Shown one piece after another: positions 1 through 9,642 of a stretch of 64,000 nucleotides of DNA. Positions within the stretch are counted from its first letter, which is position 1, and every line of letters begins with the position of its first letter. Where the stretch lies: positions 1 to 64,000 of the forward strand of contig CAMTPH010000003.1 of the NCBI GenBank assembly GCA_947074345.1, written 5' to 3'. The position numbers were made by a program, and so were the translations under genes. The notes under the pieces were generated by a model that searched no databases, was not told where the DNA came from, and saw only the letters and a list, made by a program, of their open reading frames with translations. The DNA comes from an uncultured Bacteroides sp. GTDB taxonomy: Bacteria; Bacteroidota; Bacteroidia; Bacteroidales; Bacteroidaceae.

Positions 1-53
1 AGAGCATAACCTTGCCAAGGTTAGGGTCGCGAGTTCGAGTCTCGTTTTCCGCT
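1..53 (+). tRNA. tRNA-Gly (anticodon GCC), 5' end truncated by window edge
   Basis: Anticodon stem-loop TAACC-TTGCCAA-GGTTA (anticodon GCC at 14-16), T arm GCGAG-TTCGAGT-CTCGT, acceptor 3' strand TTTCCGC; D arm and 5' acceptor strand lie outside the window. Confidence 0.9.
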
Positions 54-55
54 CA

Positions 56-81
56 AAGGTCTTCTTCGGAAGACCTTTTTT
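56..81 (+). terminator. Rho-independent terminator after tRNA-Gly
   Basis: AAGGTCTTC-TTCG-GAAGACCTT followed by a T tract; UUCG tetraloop. Confidence 0.9.
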
Positions 82-425
82 GTTATATACCTATCTCGTC
101 TCGATAAACGATTAATTTAATTGTGGTTATATCCTTATAAACTGTTTGTTTTCTGTTATCTTTATCAAATTGCAACATATAACTTTTTTGATTGTATTTG
201 TGTAGTTTAAATCCTTTTGCTGTTTCGTAAATAATTATATCTCTTAATGAATGATGTTGCTAAAGAGAAACTAGTTGGATGCATGGTTTATTAAACTGTC
301 GCCGCGGTTCTTGGTCATGAAGTAGGGTTTATTGGTTATCATACAAATATTGATAAAAACAAGTTGATTTTTAAACTTAATATTTATCTCATTCGTTTGT
401 TTTATTATTCATTCGAACAAAATCC

Positions 426-1574
426 TTGAGTATGCTTTATCTTATTTTATTATTTATCATAATCGCTTTAGCTGATACCTTCATTTGGTGGAATTTTCTT
501 AAAAAGAAAAAGTCTTTTCTTACTGTTTTATTCTGGCTTCCTCTAGTTATAATGGTTGTATCGGTAATCTTGGGACTCAATGGCATTTATACTTATTATA
601 CGCTTCGTGTATTCTTTGTCTTGATGATATGTTTTGGTTTTCCTTCAATCGTCTTTGCCGTGATATCTCTTGTTGCCAACTTGGTGGGTATTTTTACGAA
701 GCGAACTAAATTAGTTCGAACCTCATTGATATTTGGTGTCGTGTTTGTTGTGATTGGATGCGGTATATATGGTTTTACCTATGGTTGGAAGCGTTTTGAT
801 GTAGTAGAACAAGTGGTGAAATCGCCCGATATTCCACCTGCATTCAATAATTACCGTATCGTGCAGTTGTCTGATTTGCATGTTGGAACATTCGATCATG
901 ATCCGGCCGTACTAGATACTCTAATCAATATTGTGAACTCACTAAAAGCAGATTTAATCGTTTTCACCGGAGATTTAATCAATGTTCATCACAATGAAGT
1001 TGATCCATATATGGAGGCTTTATCAAAGATGAAAGCTACCGATGGCGTTATATCTATTATGGGCAATCACGACTATGCCTATTACGACAAAGAGGCCGAT
1101 GAAGATGAATTAAATAGACGCATATTGGCGTTAGAACAAAAAGAGCGAGATATGGGTTGGGACTTACTGCTTAATGAGAATAGAGTCTTTGAAAGAGACG
1201 GACAATATTTGGCTATAGTAGGAGTCGAAAACGATAGTAAACCGCCGCATCCTGCTCGTGGGGATTTAAAAGCTGCATTAGTAGGAATACCTGAAGGTGC
1301 ATATGTTATATTGTTATCACACGATCCATCTCATTGGAGACGAGAAGTAGTGCCCGAAACGAATATTCCGGTTACTTTATCTGGACATACCCATGCTATG
1401 CAATTTAAGATAGGAAATATATCTCCGGCGCAATTGATTTATGACGAGTGGGGTGGTCATTTCGACGAAGATGAACAAATGCTCTATGTGAATGTAGGTA
1501 CAGGTTCAAACGTACCATTCCGATTCGGAGCTTGGTCCGAAATCGGTTTGATAACGCTTGTGCATGAAGATTAA
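426..1574 (+). CDS. Membrane-anchored metallophosphoesterase
   Basis: Hydrophobic N-terminus, then QLSDLHVG, FTGDLIN, GNHDY, LSHDP and SGHTHAMQ calcineurin-like phosphoesterase motifs. Confidence 0.88.
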   Translation: MSMLYLILLFIIIALADTFIWWNFLKKKKSFLTVLFWLPLVIMVVSVILGLNGIYTYYTLRVFFVLMICFGFPSIVFAVISLVANLVGIFTKRTKLVRTSLIFGVVFVVIGCGIYGFTYGWKRFDVVEQVVKSPDIPPAFNNYRIVQLSDLHVGTFDHDPAVLDTLINIVNSLKADLIVFTGDLINVHHNEVDPYMEALSKMKATDGVISIMGNHDYAYYDKEADEDELNRRILALEQKERDMGWDLLLNENRVFERDGQYLAIVGVENDSKPPHPARGDLKAALVGIPEGAYVILLSHDPSHWRREVVPETNIPVTLSGHTHAMQFKIGNISPAQLIYDEWGGHFDEDEQMLYVNVGTGSNVPFRFGAWSEIGLITLVHED

Positions 1575-1575
1575 T

Positions 1576-3576
1576 TTAAAACGAAACTCTTTCTTTGATT
1601 AGACCGTTGCGGTATGCAACCAAAAGTTTCTTTAAGTCGCTAATCTGAGAAATCAATTCTCTTCCTTTGTCGGTGTCTTTCACCATCATTCGTTGAGAAT
1701 TGAACTCGATAACGTGTGTAGTCGATTTAATATCTTGTCCCTCTTCAATTGCCTCTTGGCGTGATTGGAAAGGATCGTGTTGTACTAGCTGCATGCCATG
1801 TGAGTGATAAACCAACGTATAACCGGCAATACCTGTTTCAGGTTGATAGGCTTTAGAAAATCCTCCATCGATAACCAATAGTTTACCATTTGCCTTCATC
1901 GGCTGTTCGCCTTTGATAGTTTTCACCGGTACATGTCCGTTTATAATATGTGTATGTTGACCGTATACACCAAATTCGTTAAGTATCTTATCACACGCCT
2001 CTTCGTTGTCGCGAAGTGTATAATAATGCCCTTTAAGCTCTTTCTGAATATCTTTGTTTTCTAAGAAATAGCGTTCGAAAGTTGCCATCTTACTTTTGTC
2101 AAACGATGGAGAATCGGGTCCGCACCATACATACCAAATATAATCCATGGCAAATTGCTTTTCGTCTTCTTCTACATCGTCGTAATAAGCAGTACGCATC
2201 AATTGGTCAATCTTATCCATTAACTTCTTTCCCGAATAGTCTTTGCCATTGATTGACACCTTCTTGAAGCTGCCATCTACGTTCATTGGTACAGATGCAT
2301 GAAACAAAAGATTGGAGTTGCTAACCGTATACATACTTCCATATCTATATAGGCAATCCATGTGTTTCTTCAATTTATCACTGTTTTGGAAAGAATACTG
2401 AATTTTCTTCACTAAGTCTTCTTCCTCATCAGTCAACTTGTATGGATTTTTAGGATCGATAGTAGGGAAGTTGTTGTCACGCATAGCATACTCTTTGCCA
2501 TTGTACATATATATACCTTTCTCGAAATCTATGTTTTCTAAAAGCTTTCTGTTGTCCATGTTAAACTCTGGTCGACGATTGATAATATCGGCCTCTAATT
2601 TAAATTGAATAACAGTTATTGCTTTGTGCATTTGTGCGATTAAACGGCGAGTTTTTTCATTATATCTCGAATCTTCATCGCTTGCTTTAGGCATGAATAT
2701 GGTGCAAGGATCGTTTGCATAAGCATCCATTGCAAATGTTGCCAATGGCAATAAATTTATTCCATAACCATCTTCGAGAGTAGCCATGTTGCCATAACGC
2801 ATAGACATACGTATCACATTAGCCATGCAACTGGTATTGCCCGATGCTGCTCCCATCCAAAGAATATCATGATTTCCCCATTGGATATCGAAATTATGAT
2901 AGTTGCAAAGAGTGTCCATGATGATATGTGCACCTGGTCCACGGTCAAAGATATCGCCTACAATATGAAGAGAATCTATTGTTAATCTTTGAATTAGATT
3001 ACACATAGCGATAATGAAATCATCGGCACGTTTAGTTGATATAATAGTGCTAATAATAACATTGATATAAGCATGCTTATTAGGCTCAATGCTTGTTTCG
3101 TGCAATAATTCTTGGATTATATATGAGAACTCTTTTGGTAGCGACTTGCGAACTTTTGAACGGGTGTATTTAGAAGAAACGTTTTGGCATATCTTTACGA
3201 GTTGATTTAAAGTGATTAAATACCAATCATCCAAATCTTTCTCTTTGGCTTTCACAAGCTGAAGCTTTTCTTCAGGATAATAGATTAAGGTGCAAATCTC
3301 TTTCTTTTCGGTTTCTCTAAGAGAGTTGCCAAATATCTCGTTTACTTTTCTTTTAATAGCACCTGATGCGTTTTTTAATACATGTTGAAATGCTTCATCT
3401 TCTCCATGAAGATCGGTTAAGAAGTGTTCCGTTCCTTTTGGTAGATTTAGAATTGCCTCCAGGTTGATAATCTCAGTACTGGCATCGGCAATGGTTGGAA
3501 AGCTGCGAGATAAGAGTTGCAAATAGTGTAAATCATCTTGCAGGCTTTCGGGAGTAATATTGTTTAAAGCTGTCAT
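1576..3576 (-). CDS. fbp: Fructose-1,6-bisphosphatase, class III (Firmicutes/Bacteroidetes type)
   Basis: 666 aa; DLHGEDEAF, HIVGDIFDRGPGAHIIMD, WGNHDILWMGAA and NGHVPVK motifs characteristic of Fbp class III. Confidence 0.93.
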   Translation of the reverse strand: MTALNNITPESLQDDLHYLQLLSRSFPTIADASTEIINLEAILNLPKGTEHFLTDLHGEDEAFQHVLKNASGAIKRKVNEIFGNSLRETEKKEICTLIYYPEEKLQLVKAKEKDLDDWYLITLNQLVKICQNVSSKYTRSKVRKSLPKEFSYIIQELLHETSIEPNKHAYINVIISTIISTKRADDFIIAMCNLIQRLTIDSLHIVGDIFDRGPGAHIIMDTLCNYHNFDIQWGNHDILWMGAASGNTSCMANVIRMSMRYGNMATLEDGYGINLLPLATFAMDAYANDPCTIFMPKASDEDSRYNEKTRRLIAQMHKAITVIQFKLEADIINRRPEFNMDNRKLLENIDFEKGIYMYNGKEYAMRDNNFPTIDPKNPYKLTDEEEDLVKKIQYSFQNSDKLKKHMDCLYRYGSMYTVSNSNLLFHASVPMNVDGSFKKVSINGKDYSGKKLMDKIDQLMRTAYYDDVEEDEKQFAMDYIWYVWCGPDSPSFDKSKMATFERYFLENKDIQKELKGHYYTLRDNEEACDKILNEFGVYGQHTHIINGHVPVKTIKGEQPMKANGKLLVIDGGFSKAYQPETGIAGYTLVYHSHGMQLVQHDPFQSRQEAIEEGQDIKSTTHVIEFNSQRMMVKDTDKGRELISQISDLKKLLVAYRNGLIKERVSF

Positions 3577-3618
3577 ATTATAGTTATAATATTAATTAAA
3601 GGTTATGATGAATTTATT

Positions 3619-5283
3619 TTAGGTTAAGAGAATTATTAGAATTATCTGCGCTATAATAACGCGTAAGAACATACAAAATGGATAAACTGTAGCATAAGCC
3701 ACAGAAGGCTTATCGTTAGACATGGTTTCGTTGGTGTAACTTAATGCCATTGGGTTGGCCATACTTCCACAAATCATTCCGGCAACTGTACCGAAATCTA
3801 ATCTCATGAATTTTAAAGCAATTATACCTACGATTAATACAGGAACAATCGTTAAACCGGCTCCTAATGCTATCCATAATAAACCTTCGGAACGAAAAAC
3901 GGTTTCAAAGAAGTGTGCGCCTGCATTTAAACCTAAACAAGCAAGATACATAGACAACCCTAAAGCTCTCAACATTAAGTTGGCGCTGCGTGTGGTGTAT
4001 GTAACCATATGTAAACGTGGACCAAAGGTTCCTATTAATATTCCTATGATAATAGGGCCACCTGCTAATCCCAATTTTACTGGCGTACTGATGCCAGGGA
4101 TGTTAAATGGGATGGCTCCCAATGCCAATCCTATAACGATACCTATGAAAACTGCTACTAAGTTAGGTTCTTTTAGGCTTTTAATAGCATTTCCTAACAC
4201 TTTTTCTACATTTTTTATTGCACCAGCTTCGCCAACTACCGTTAAGCGGTCGCCTAATTGCAGAGTTAAGTCGGGTGTGGCAAGTAATTGAACTCCCGAA
4301 CGATATACACGGCTAATATTTATGCCATATTGATTACGTAAACGTAAAGAGCTTAGTTTTTTGCCATTGAGTTCAGGACGTGTCACAACAATACCTTGCG
4401 ATATTAGTTGATTGTCAATTGCATTCCAATCGATATCTTCTTTATTCCAATCGGTATTTTCTTGCTTTCCAAATAGGATAGTTAAGGCTTGAATATCTTT
4501 GTCGGCAGTAATGATTAATAATCGATCTCCTTCTCTTAATACCTTCTCTGAGGTAGGAATTGTTACATTTCCATCTCTCCATAGTCTGGAAATAACAAAT
4601 TTGGGATAACTCATATGAGCTATATCGACAATGCTCTTTCCAAATATTGCGGGGTTTTGTACTAAGAAAGCACCAATATATGTATGATTCTCGCTTTCTT
4701 CTGAATCGGTGTTTAAATCTTGTTGTCTAACAAGAAGTTTTTTAATGAAGATAATGGCAAATATTACGCCTACAACACCAAGTGGATAGGCTACAGCGCA
4801 ACCCAATGCAGGTGTATTGCTTTCCAATCCTAATTGTTTTAAAGTTTGCTGAGCAGCACCAAGAGCGGGTGTATTTGTAACAGCTCCACACAAAACACCG
4901 ATAATGTCAGGCAAAGCAATGCCATTGATGAAACTGGCAGCAATAGCAAGAAGCGTACCTAAAAGCACAATTCCTGATGCTAATAGGTTTAGTGTAACAC
5001 CTCCTTTGCGAAAGGAACTAAAGAAACCTGGACCAACTTGCAGTCCTAAGGCATATACAAAGATTACTAAACCAAAACTTTCAGCATAATTAAGCATCTG
5101 TGGGTCAATAGAAATACCAAAGTGTCCGGCCAGAATACCAACAAAAAACACGAAAGTAACACCTAATGAAACTCCTAATACATGAATTTTTCCTAAACCA
5201 AGTCCTATGGCCGAAATTACTGATAATACAACTACTGCTTGTAGGGCAGAATGTTCGATGAATAGATTACTTAACCATTCCAT
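3619..5283 (-). CDS. Putative transporter, AspT/YidE/YbjL family with duplicated RCK_C (TrkA-C) domains
   Basis: Two multi-TM halves flanking two TrkA-C-like segments; GxxxGxxxTNTPAL and GSMANPMALSYTN motifs. Confidence 0.88.
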   Translation of the reverse strand: MEWLSNLFIEHSALQAVVVLSVISAIGLGLGKIHVLGVSLGVTFVFFVGILAGHFGISIDPQMLNYAESFGLVIFVYALGLQVGPGFFSSFRKGGVTLNLLASGIVLLGTLLAIAASFINGIALPDIIGVLCGAVTNTPALGAAQQTLKQLGLESNTPALGCAVAYPLGVVGVIFAIIFIKKLLVRQQDLNTDSEESENHTYIGAFLVQNPAIFGKSIVDIAHMSYPKFVISRLWRDGNVTIPTSEKVLREGDRLLIITADKDIQALTILFGKQENTDWNKEDIDWNAIDNQLISQGIVVTRPELNGKKLSSLRLRNQYGINISRVYRSGVQLLATPDLTLQLGDRLTVVGEAGAIKNVEKVLGNAIKSLKEPNLVAVFIGIVIGLALGAIPFNIPGISTPVKLGLAGGPIIIGILIGTFGPRLHMVTYTTRSANLMLRALGLSMYLACLGLNAGAHFFETVFRSEGLLWIALGAGLTIVPVLIVGIIALKFMRLDFGTVAGMICGSMANPMALSYTNETMSNDKPSVAYATVYPFCMFLRVIIAQIILIILLT

Positions 5284-5316
5284 ATTTAAAAATTAGCGCG
5301 CAAATATATAAACAAT

Positions 5317-6669
5317 TTATGCGCGTACAAAACTTTTATTTAACCATTTAAGGCTATACCAGCGTTTAATGAAGATGGCACCTCTGATATTTTCGTCTAA
5401 TAAAAAGGCTAACCACATGCCAAATAATCCATATCCCCAATGAATACCTAACAAATATCCTCCTCCAACTGCAATGCTCCACATAACAATCAATCCTACA
5501 TAGAAAGGATAATTTACATCTCCGGCAGCTCTTAATGCATTGGTTGCAAAGATATTGATTGGTCGGCCGATCTCTAGAACAGTATCAATCCACAATACGG
5601 TTACACCAATACTAATGATTTCCGGATTCTTGGTTAACCATCCTAAAATGTATTTTCCGAATATTGCGATTGTGCACGATAATAGGAATGTTATTAATAC
5701 AGACCTTTTCATCACATACTTGCCCAGTAAGAATGCGGCATTGGGTTTACCTTCGCCAATAAGTTGCCCAATGCAGATTGCTCCTCCTTGTGCCATTGCA
5801 ATGCTAAATAGATAAACAAACATAATAATGTTGGCACAGTATGTTCGCGCAGCAAGTGCTTCGACACTTAGCATATTGATAAAATAGGTGATGACAACTT
5901 GTGATGAACTGTACGAAAACTGTTCGCCGGCAGATGGTAATCCAATCTTCATAAGGTTTTTCAACTCAATCCAAGGGAATGGTTTAAAGTAAGATAGAGG
6001 AAAACGTTGAATATGTACTTTAAATAAAACGAAGAATAAAATGATCATTGATGCACCACGACTAAAGGCAGTCGCTATTGCTGCACCTTCTACTCCTAAT
6101 TCGGGGAAACCAAACTTACCAAAGATCAATGAATAGTTGCCAAATATATTAAGGATATTGACAACAACAGTAACTAGCATTGGGTAAATAGCTTTGTTGG
6201 CACTGCGCAGTGAAGCAGATAAAGTAAGAGATATAGCTTGGAAAAAAGCAAAAGCACCCACAATACGCATGTACTCCACGCCATCTCCCATTAACTCAGA
6301 GTTTAGTCCCATCCATCTAAGAATTGTACTGCTCTCAAAGTATAAGAAGCAGCTGATAATGCCTCCTATAAATAGATTGACTATTAAGGATACTCCTACA
6401 ACTTGTACCACTTTCTTTTCTTGTCGCGCGCCAATGTATTGAGAGCACAATACGGATGTTCCAAGGTTTATTACTTCGAATAGCAAGAAGGTAAGCATTA
6501 CGATTTGATTAACTACTCCAACAGCAGCTACACTGTTATCCGAATGTCGACTAAGCATAAACGTGTCGACTGCTCCGAGCATCATAATCAATAATGTCTC
6601 TATAAAAATAGGGGTAGCTAATTTTGTAAGCCTTCTCTTAAGGCTATCTTGATGTAATTTATGTGTCAC
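5317..6669 (-). CDS. MATE family efflux transporter
   Basis: About 12 TM; MLGAVDTFMLSRHSDNSVAAVGVVNQ and GAAIATAFSRG motifs. Confidence 0.9.
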   Translation of the reverse strand: MTHKLHQDSLKRRLTKLATPIFIETLLIMMLGAVDTFMLSRHSDNSVAAVGVVNQIVMLTFLLFEVINLGTSVLCSQYIGARQEKKVVQVVGVSLIVNLFIGGIISCFLYFESSTILRWMGLNSELMGDGVEYMRIVGAFAFFQAISLTLSASLRSANKAIYPMLVTVVVNILNIFGNYSLIFGKFGFPELGVEGAAIATAFSRGASMIILFFVLFKVHIQRFPLSYFKPFPWIELKNLMKIGLPSAGEQFSYSSSQVVITYFINMLSVEALAARTYCANIIMFVYLFSIAMAQGGAICIGQLIGEGKPNAAFLLGKYVMKRSVLITFLLSCTIAIFGKYILGWLTKNPEIISIGVTVLWIDTVLEIGRPINIFATNALRAAGDVNYPFYVGLIVMWSIAVGGGYLLGIHWGYGLFGMWLAFLLDENIRGAIFIKRWYSLKWLNKSFVRA

Positions 6670-6767
6670 TTGAATAAGTAATTTTGAGTCTGCAAAGTTA
6701 TTTAAAATAGTCCGAACAGTATATTGACATAAATCAATAAAAGAGATTTATTTCAAGGTGAATTAAT

Positions 6768-6775
6768 TATATTTG
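6768..6775 (+). promoter_or_regulatory. Candidate Bacteroidetes -7 box TATATTTG
   Basis: Matches TAnnTTTG, 23 nt upstream of the ABC ATPase start codon; no clear -33 element. Confidence 0.35.
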
Positions 6776-6797
6776 TCGCATTATTTATTAAACCGAC

Positions 6798-7817
6798 ATG
6801 AAACAAGAAACCATTCGTATTTGTGATTTAAGTATTGGATATCGCCCAAAGAACAGTGTTCGTATGGTGGCTAGTGGTGTTAATGCTTCTTTGCATAGCG
6901 GAGAGTTGACTTGTTTGTTGGGTGCCAATGGAGTTGGAAAGTCTACCTTATTGCGTACATTATCAGGTTTTCAACCTAAGTTAAATGGCGAAATCTTCAT
7001 TAACAATAAAGAGATCGGACTATACAAAGAAAAAGAGTTGTCGAGTGTGATTAGTGTAGTGCTTACTGACAAGTGCGATATCTACAATATGACTGCAATC
7101 GATTTGATTGGTTTAGGACGAAGTCCATATACAGGTTTCTGGGGATCGTTAAGCAACCATGATAAGAATGAAATTGATAAAGCTATCCGCCTGGTTAAAA
7201 TAGAAGATTTAGCTCATCGCATGATTCATACTTTGAGTGATGGTGAACGTCAAAAAGTGATGATAGCTAAAGCGCTTGCCCAAGACACAGCTATTATTTA
7301 CCTTGATGAACCAACTGCTTTTTTAGATTTTCCAAGTAAAGTCGAGATGATGCAATTGCTTCATCGATTGAGTCGTGAAACCAATAAAACGATCTTTCTT
7401 TCTACCCATGATTTAGAATTAGCACTTCAAATTGCAGATAAGGTATGGATTATGGATAAAAAAGAGGGAGTAACTATTGGTGCACCAGAAGATTTAGCTC
7501 TAAACGGCTTTCTAGAGCGCTTTTTCGCATCTGATGGTCTTGTTTTTGATTATGCTACGGGTTTATTTAAGGTCTATAATAGATGCCATTCGCAAATAAA
7601 ATTGATTGGGAAAGGTTCAAAATACGATATGATGCGTAAGGCTCTTTTAAGAAATGGAATTATGGCACATAGTGATATAAATTCCATCTCTTTAATAGAT
7701 GCCGGACAAGATAAATCAGATGATTCGTTTATCCTTAAGTTCAATTCGGATTCTCCTTTCGAGGTATGCGGAATAGAAAATGTATTAAACTACATCAAGA
7801 ATAATACATATAATTGA
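6798..7817 (+). CDS. ABC transporter ATP-binding protein, FecE/BtuD-like, with C-terminal extension
   Basis: Walker A GANGVGKST, signature LSDGERQKV, Walker B IIYLDEP, switch H THD; about 85 aa extra C-terminal region. Confidence 0.88.
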   Translation: MKQETIRICDLSIGYRPKNSVRMVASGVNASLHSGELTCLLGANGVGKSTLLRTLSGFQPKLNGEIFINNKEIGLYKEKELSSVISVVLTDKCDIYNMTAIDLIGLGRSPYTGFWGSLSNHDKNEIDKAIRLVKIEDLAHRMIHTLSDGERQKVMIAKALAQDTAIIYLDEPTAFLDFPSKVEMMQLLHRLSRETNKTIFLSTHDLELALQIADKVWIMDKKEGVTIGAPEDLALNGFLERFFASDGLVFDYATGLFKVYNRCHSQIKLIGKGSKYDMMRKALLRNGIMAHSDINSISLIDAGQDKSDDSFILKFNSDSPFEVCGIENVLNYIKNNTYN

Positions 7818-7825
7818 TTCAGCTC

Positions 7826-8716
7826 TTATTCAGAAAAAGTTTCTTTTATTCCTTCATCTAAAGTCAGCGGTTGATAGCCAATCTCTTTTATAGCCTTTTC
7901 AATACTTAATCCACTATGGCGTGGTCTTGGGGTTATTTCTTGCATTTCTTCGGTTGTAACAGCCTTTATCAATGCAGAATCAAGCTGTAAATGGGCAGCA
8001 ACTCTATAAGCTATATCAGCAATTGAAACATTATCGCCACCACAAATATGATATATACCGCTTTTATTGTGGTGCATAAGCTTTTCTATCCCATTAGCTA
8101 TATCGCCTACATAGGTGGGTGTGCGCCATTGATCGGATACAACATTGATAGATTCTCCATTGCGCAATCTGTTGGCTACTAATTGAAGTATATTGCCATG
8201 TTGTCCTGGAAGCGGTTTTCCATAAACTACTACCACACGTACAATCGCATAATCGTTGCAGACATTAATAATACGTTTTTCGCCTTCCCATTTAGTCTTA
8301 CCGTAATAGTTTAATGGATTGGGTGTATCTTCTTCTGTATAAAGATGTTCGCTCTTGCCATCGAAAACAAAATCTGTAGATAAATGGATGAAACGGCAAT
8401 TGTATTTGTTGCATTTAATTGCTAGATATGCAACGGCTGTTGTGTTTATTAAATCAGCCTCTTCGTGATGAGTCTCACAATAATCGGGCACTGACAAAGC
8501 GGATGTGTTTATTACGATATCAGGTCGTGTTCTATTGAATAATTCAGTTAGATTATTCTCATTACAAATGTCTGCTTGTATAAATTCATATCCATCTTCA
8601 GGGTTGATATCTTGATGCAAAGAGCAAGCGTACAATTTATATTCTTTGTTTTTTGAGAAATCTTGCAATATCCTTCTTCCGGTGAAACCATTGGCACCGA
8701 TAATAAGTATCTTCAT
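7826..8716 (-). CDS. dTDP-4-dehydrorhamnose reductase-like SDR (RmlD family)
   Basis: GANGFTGRRI Rossmann motif, STDFVFDG, YGKTKWEGE, RPRHSGLS near the C-terminus as in RmlD. Confidence 0.8.
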   Translation of the reverse strand: MKILIIGANGFTGRRILQDFSKNKEYKLYACSLHQDINPEDGYEFIQADICNENNLTELFNRTRPDIVINTSALSVPDYCETHHEEADLINTTAVAYLAIKCNKYNCRFIHLSTDFVFDGKSEHLYTEEDTPNPLNYYGKTKWEGEKRIINVCNDYAIVRVVVVYGKPLPGQHGNILQLVANRLRNGESINVVSDQWRTPTYVGDIANGIEKLMHHNKSGIYHICGGDNVSIADIAYRVAAHLQLDSALIKAVTTEEMQEITPRPRHSGLSIEKAIKEIGYQPLTLDEGIKETFSE

Positions 8717-8735
8717 AGTTGTTAGTATTGTTATG

Positions 8736-9266
8736 TTAAAATGGTTGTGTTCGTCCTTGTTGCACTTCTACACGAATACCAAAGCTGCCATTAGCCGACT
8801 TTAATTCGAAAGCTCCTCTGAAGTTGTTTCTTTCCCAAGGCATAGCGCTTCTGTTTGGCATTCTATATCCCTTCGAATTATAATCACCATATGTGTTAAG
8901 TCTCATTCCGTTTTTTAGTTTGAATGACCCCATCTGTAGATTGTCTGTATTGCTAAAACCATCAATTCTACCAAATGACGAAAATGATGGAGTAAAGATG
9001 TTGGATAAACCTTTACTGTATGTTACATCCGGGTTTAAACGAAATATTTTGGAGAAGTCTTTTGATTGATCAAGTATTTTATAGTCTAACTTAGGAATCT
9101 CAGGAGGTGAGATATTAAATAAACTTACGTCAAGCAAGAACTCTCCGTACTCCTTGTAGTTATCGTTTAAGATATATGGGGTATTGTCATCAGATGGTAT
9201 TTCTGATTGTGCATAAATGGTAAAAGGGAAGATAATAACTAAAAGACAAAATAATAGCTTTCTCAT
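8736..9266 (-). CDS. Hypothetical secreted protein
   Basis: Signal peptide MRKLLFCLLVIIFPFTIYAQ; the upstream in-frame start at 9290 is possible but the Met at 9266 fits the signal peptide better. Confidence 0.6.
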   Translation of the reverse strand: MRKLLFCLLVIIFPFTIYAQSEIPSDDNTPYILNDNYKEYGEFLLDVSLFNISPPEIPKLDYKILDQSKDFSKIFRLNPDVTYSKGLSNIFTPSFSSFGRIDGFSNTDNLQMGSFKLKNGMRLNTYGDYNSKGYRMPNRSAMPWERNNFRGAFELKSANGSFGIRVEVQQGRTQPF

Positions 9267-9361
9267 ATTTTTAACTTGCATGAATGACAAATGTATAGAA
9301 TTATGTTCAATTCTATAGAAAAAATTAAAGCTATTTAAATAAAACGATAGGAAGGGTAGAG

Positions 9362-9493
9362 TTAATGGAAAAACTTTTTCTTGCGTAAATCCTTAAATAC
9401 GCTAATCATGATTCTGATGGAGAACCATGTGAGCCATAAGTAAAACATAAATATAGCTGCATCTACAATATATATAAATATAGTCTTAAGCAT
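9362..9493 (-). CDS. Small single-TM protein (43 aa)
   Basis: Read by hand: MLKTIFIYIVDAAIFMFYLWLTWFSIRIMISVFKDLRKKKFFH*; hydrophobic segment plus basic tail; below the size cut-off of the supplied ORF track. Confidence 0.4.
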   Translation of the reverse strand: MLKTIFIYIVDAAIFMFYLWLTWFSIRIMISVFKDLRKKKFFH

Positions 9494-9586
9494 ATTCTTA
9501 GAGGATTTAATACTTAAAACAATAGATTTGTAAGAATGGTTGTATAGTTTTAGTGAAATGATGTTGTTTAAGGTTTGTATTAAATA

Positions 9587-9620
9587 AAAATGGGATAGCT
9601 CGAATGAACTATCCCATTTT
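9587..9620 (-). terminator. Terminator downstream of uxaC
   Basis: AAAATGGGATAG / CTATCCCATTTT perfect 12-bp stem, T-rich on the minus side. Confidence 0.85.
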
Positions 9621-9642
9621 GTTATAATTTACTTCTATTCGA

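Noticed and set aside
3755-4291. 178-aa plus-strand ORF
   Set aside because: Fully antisense to the well-supported AspT/YidE-type transporter; Pro/Lys/Ile-rich mirror composition, no recognisable motif.
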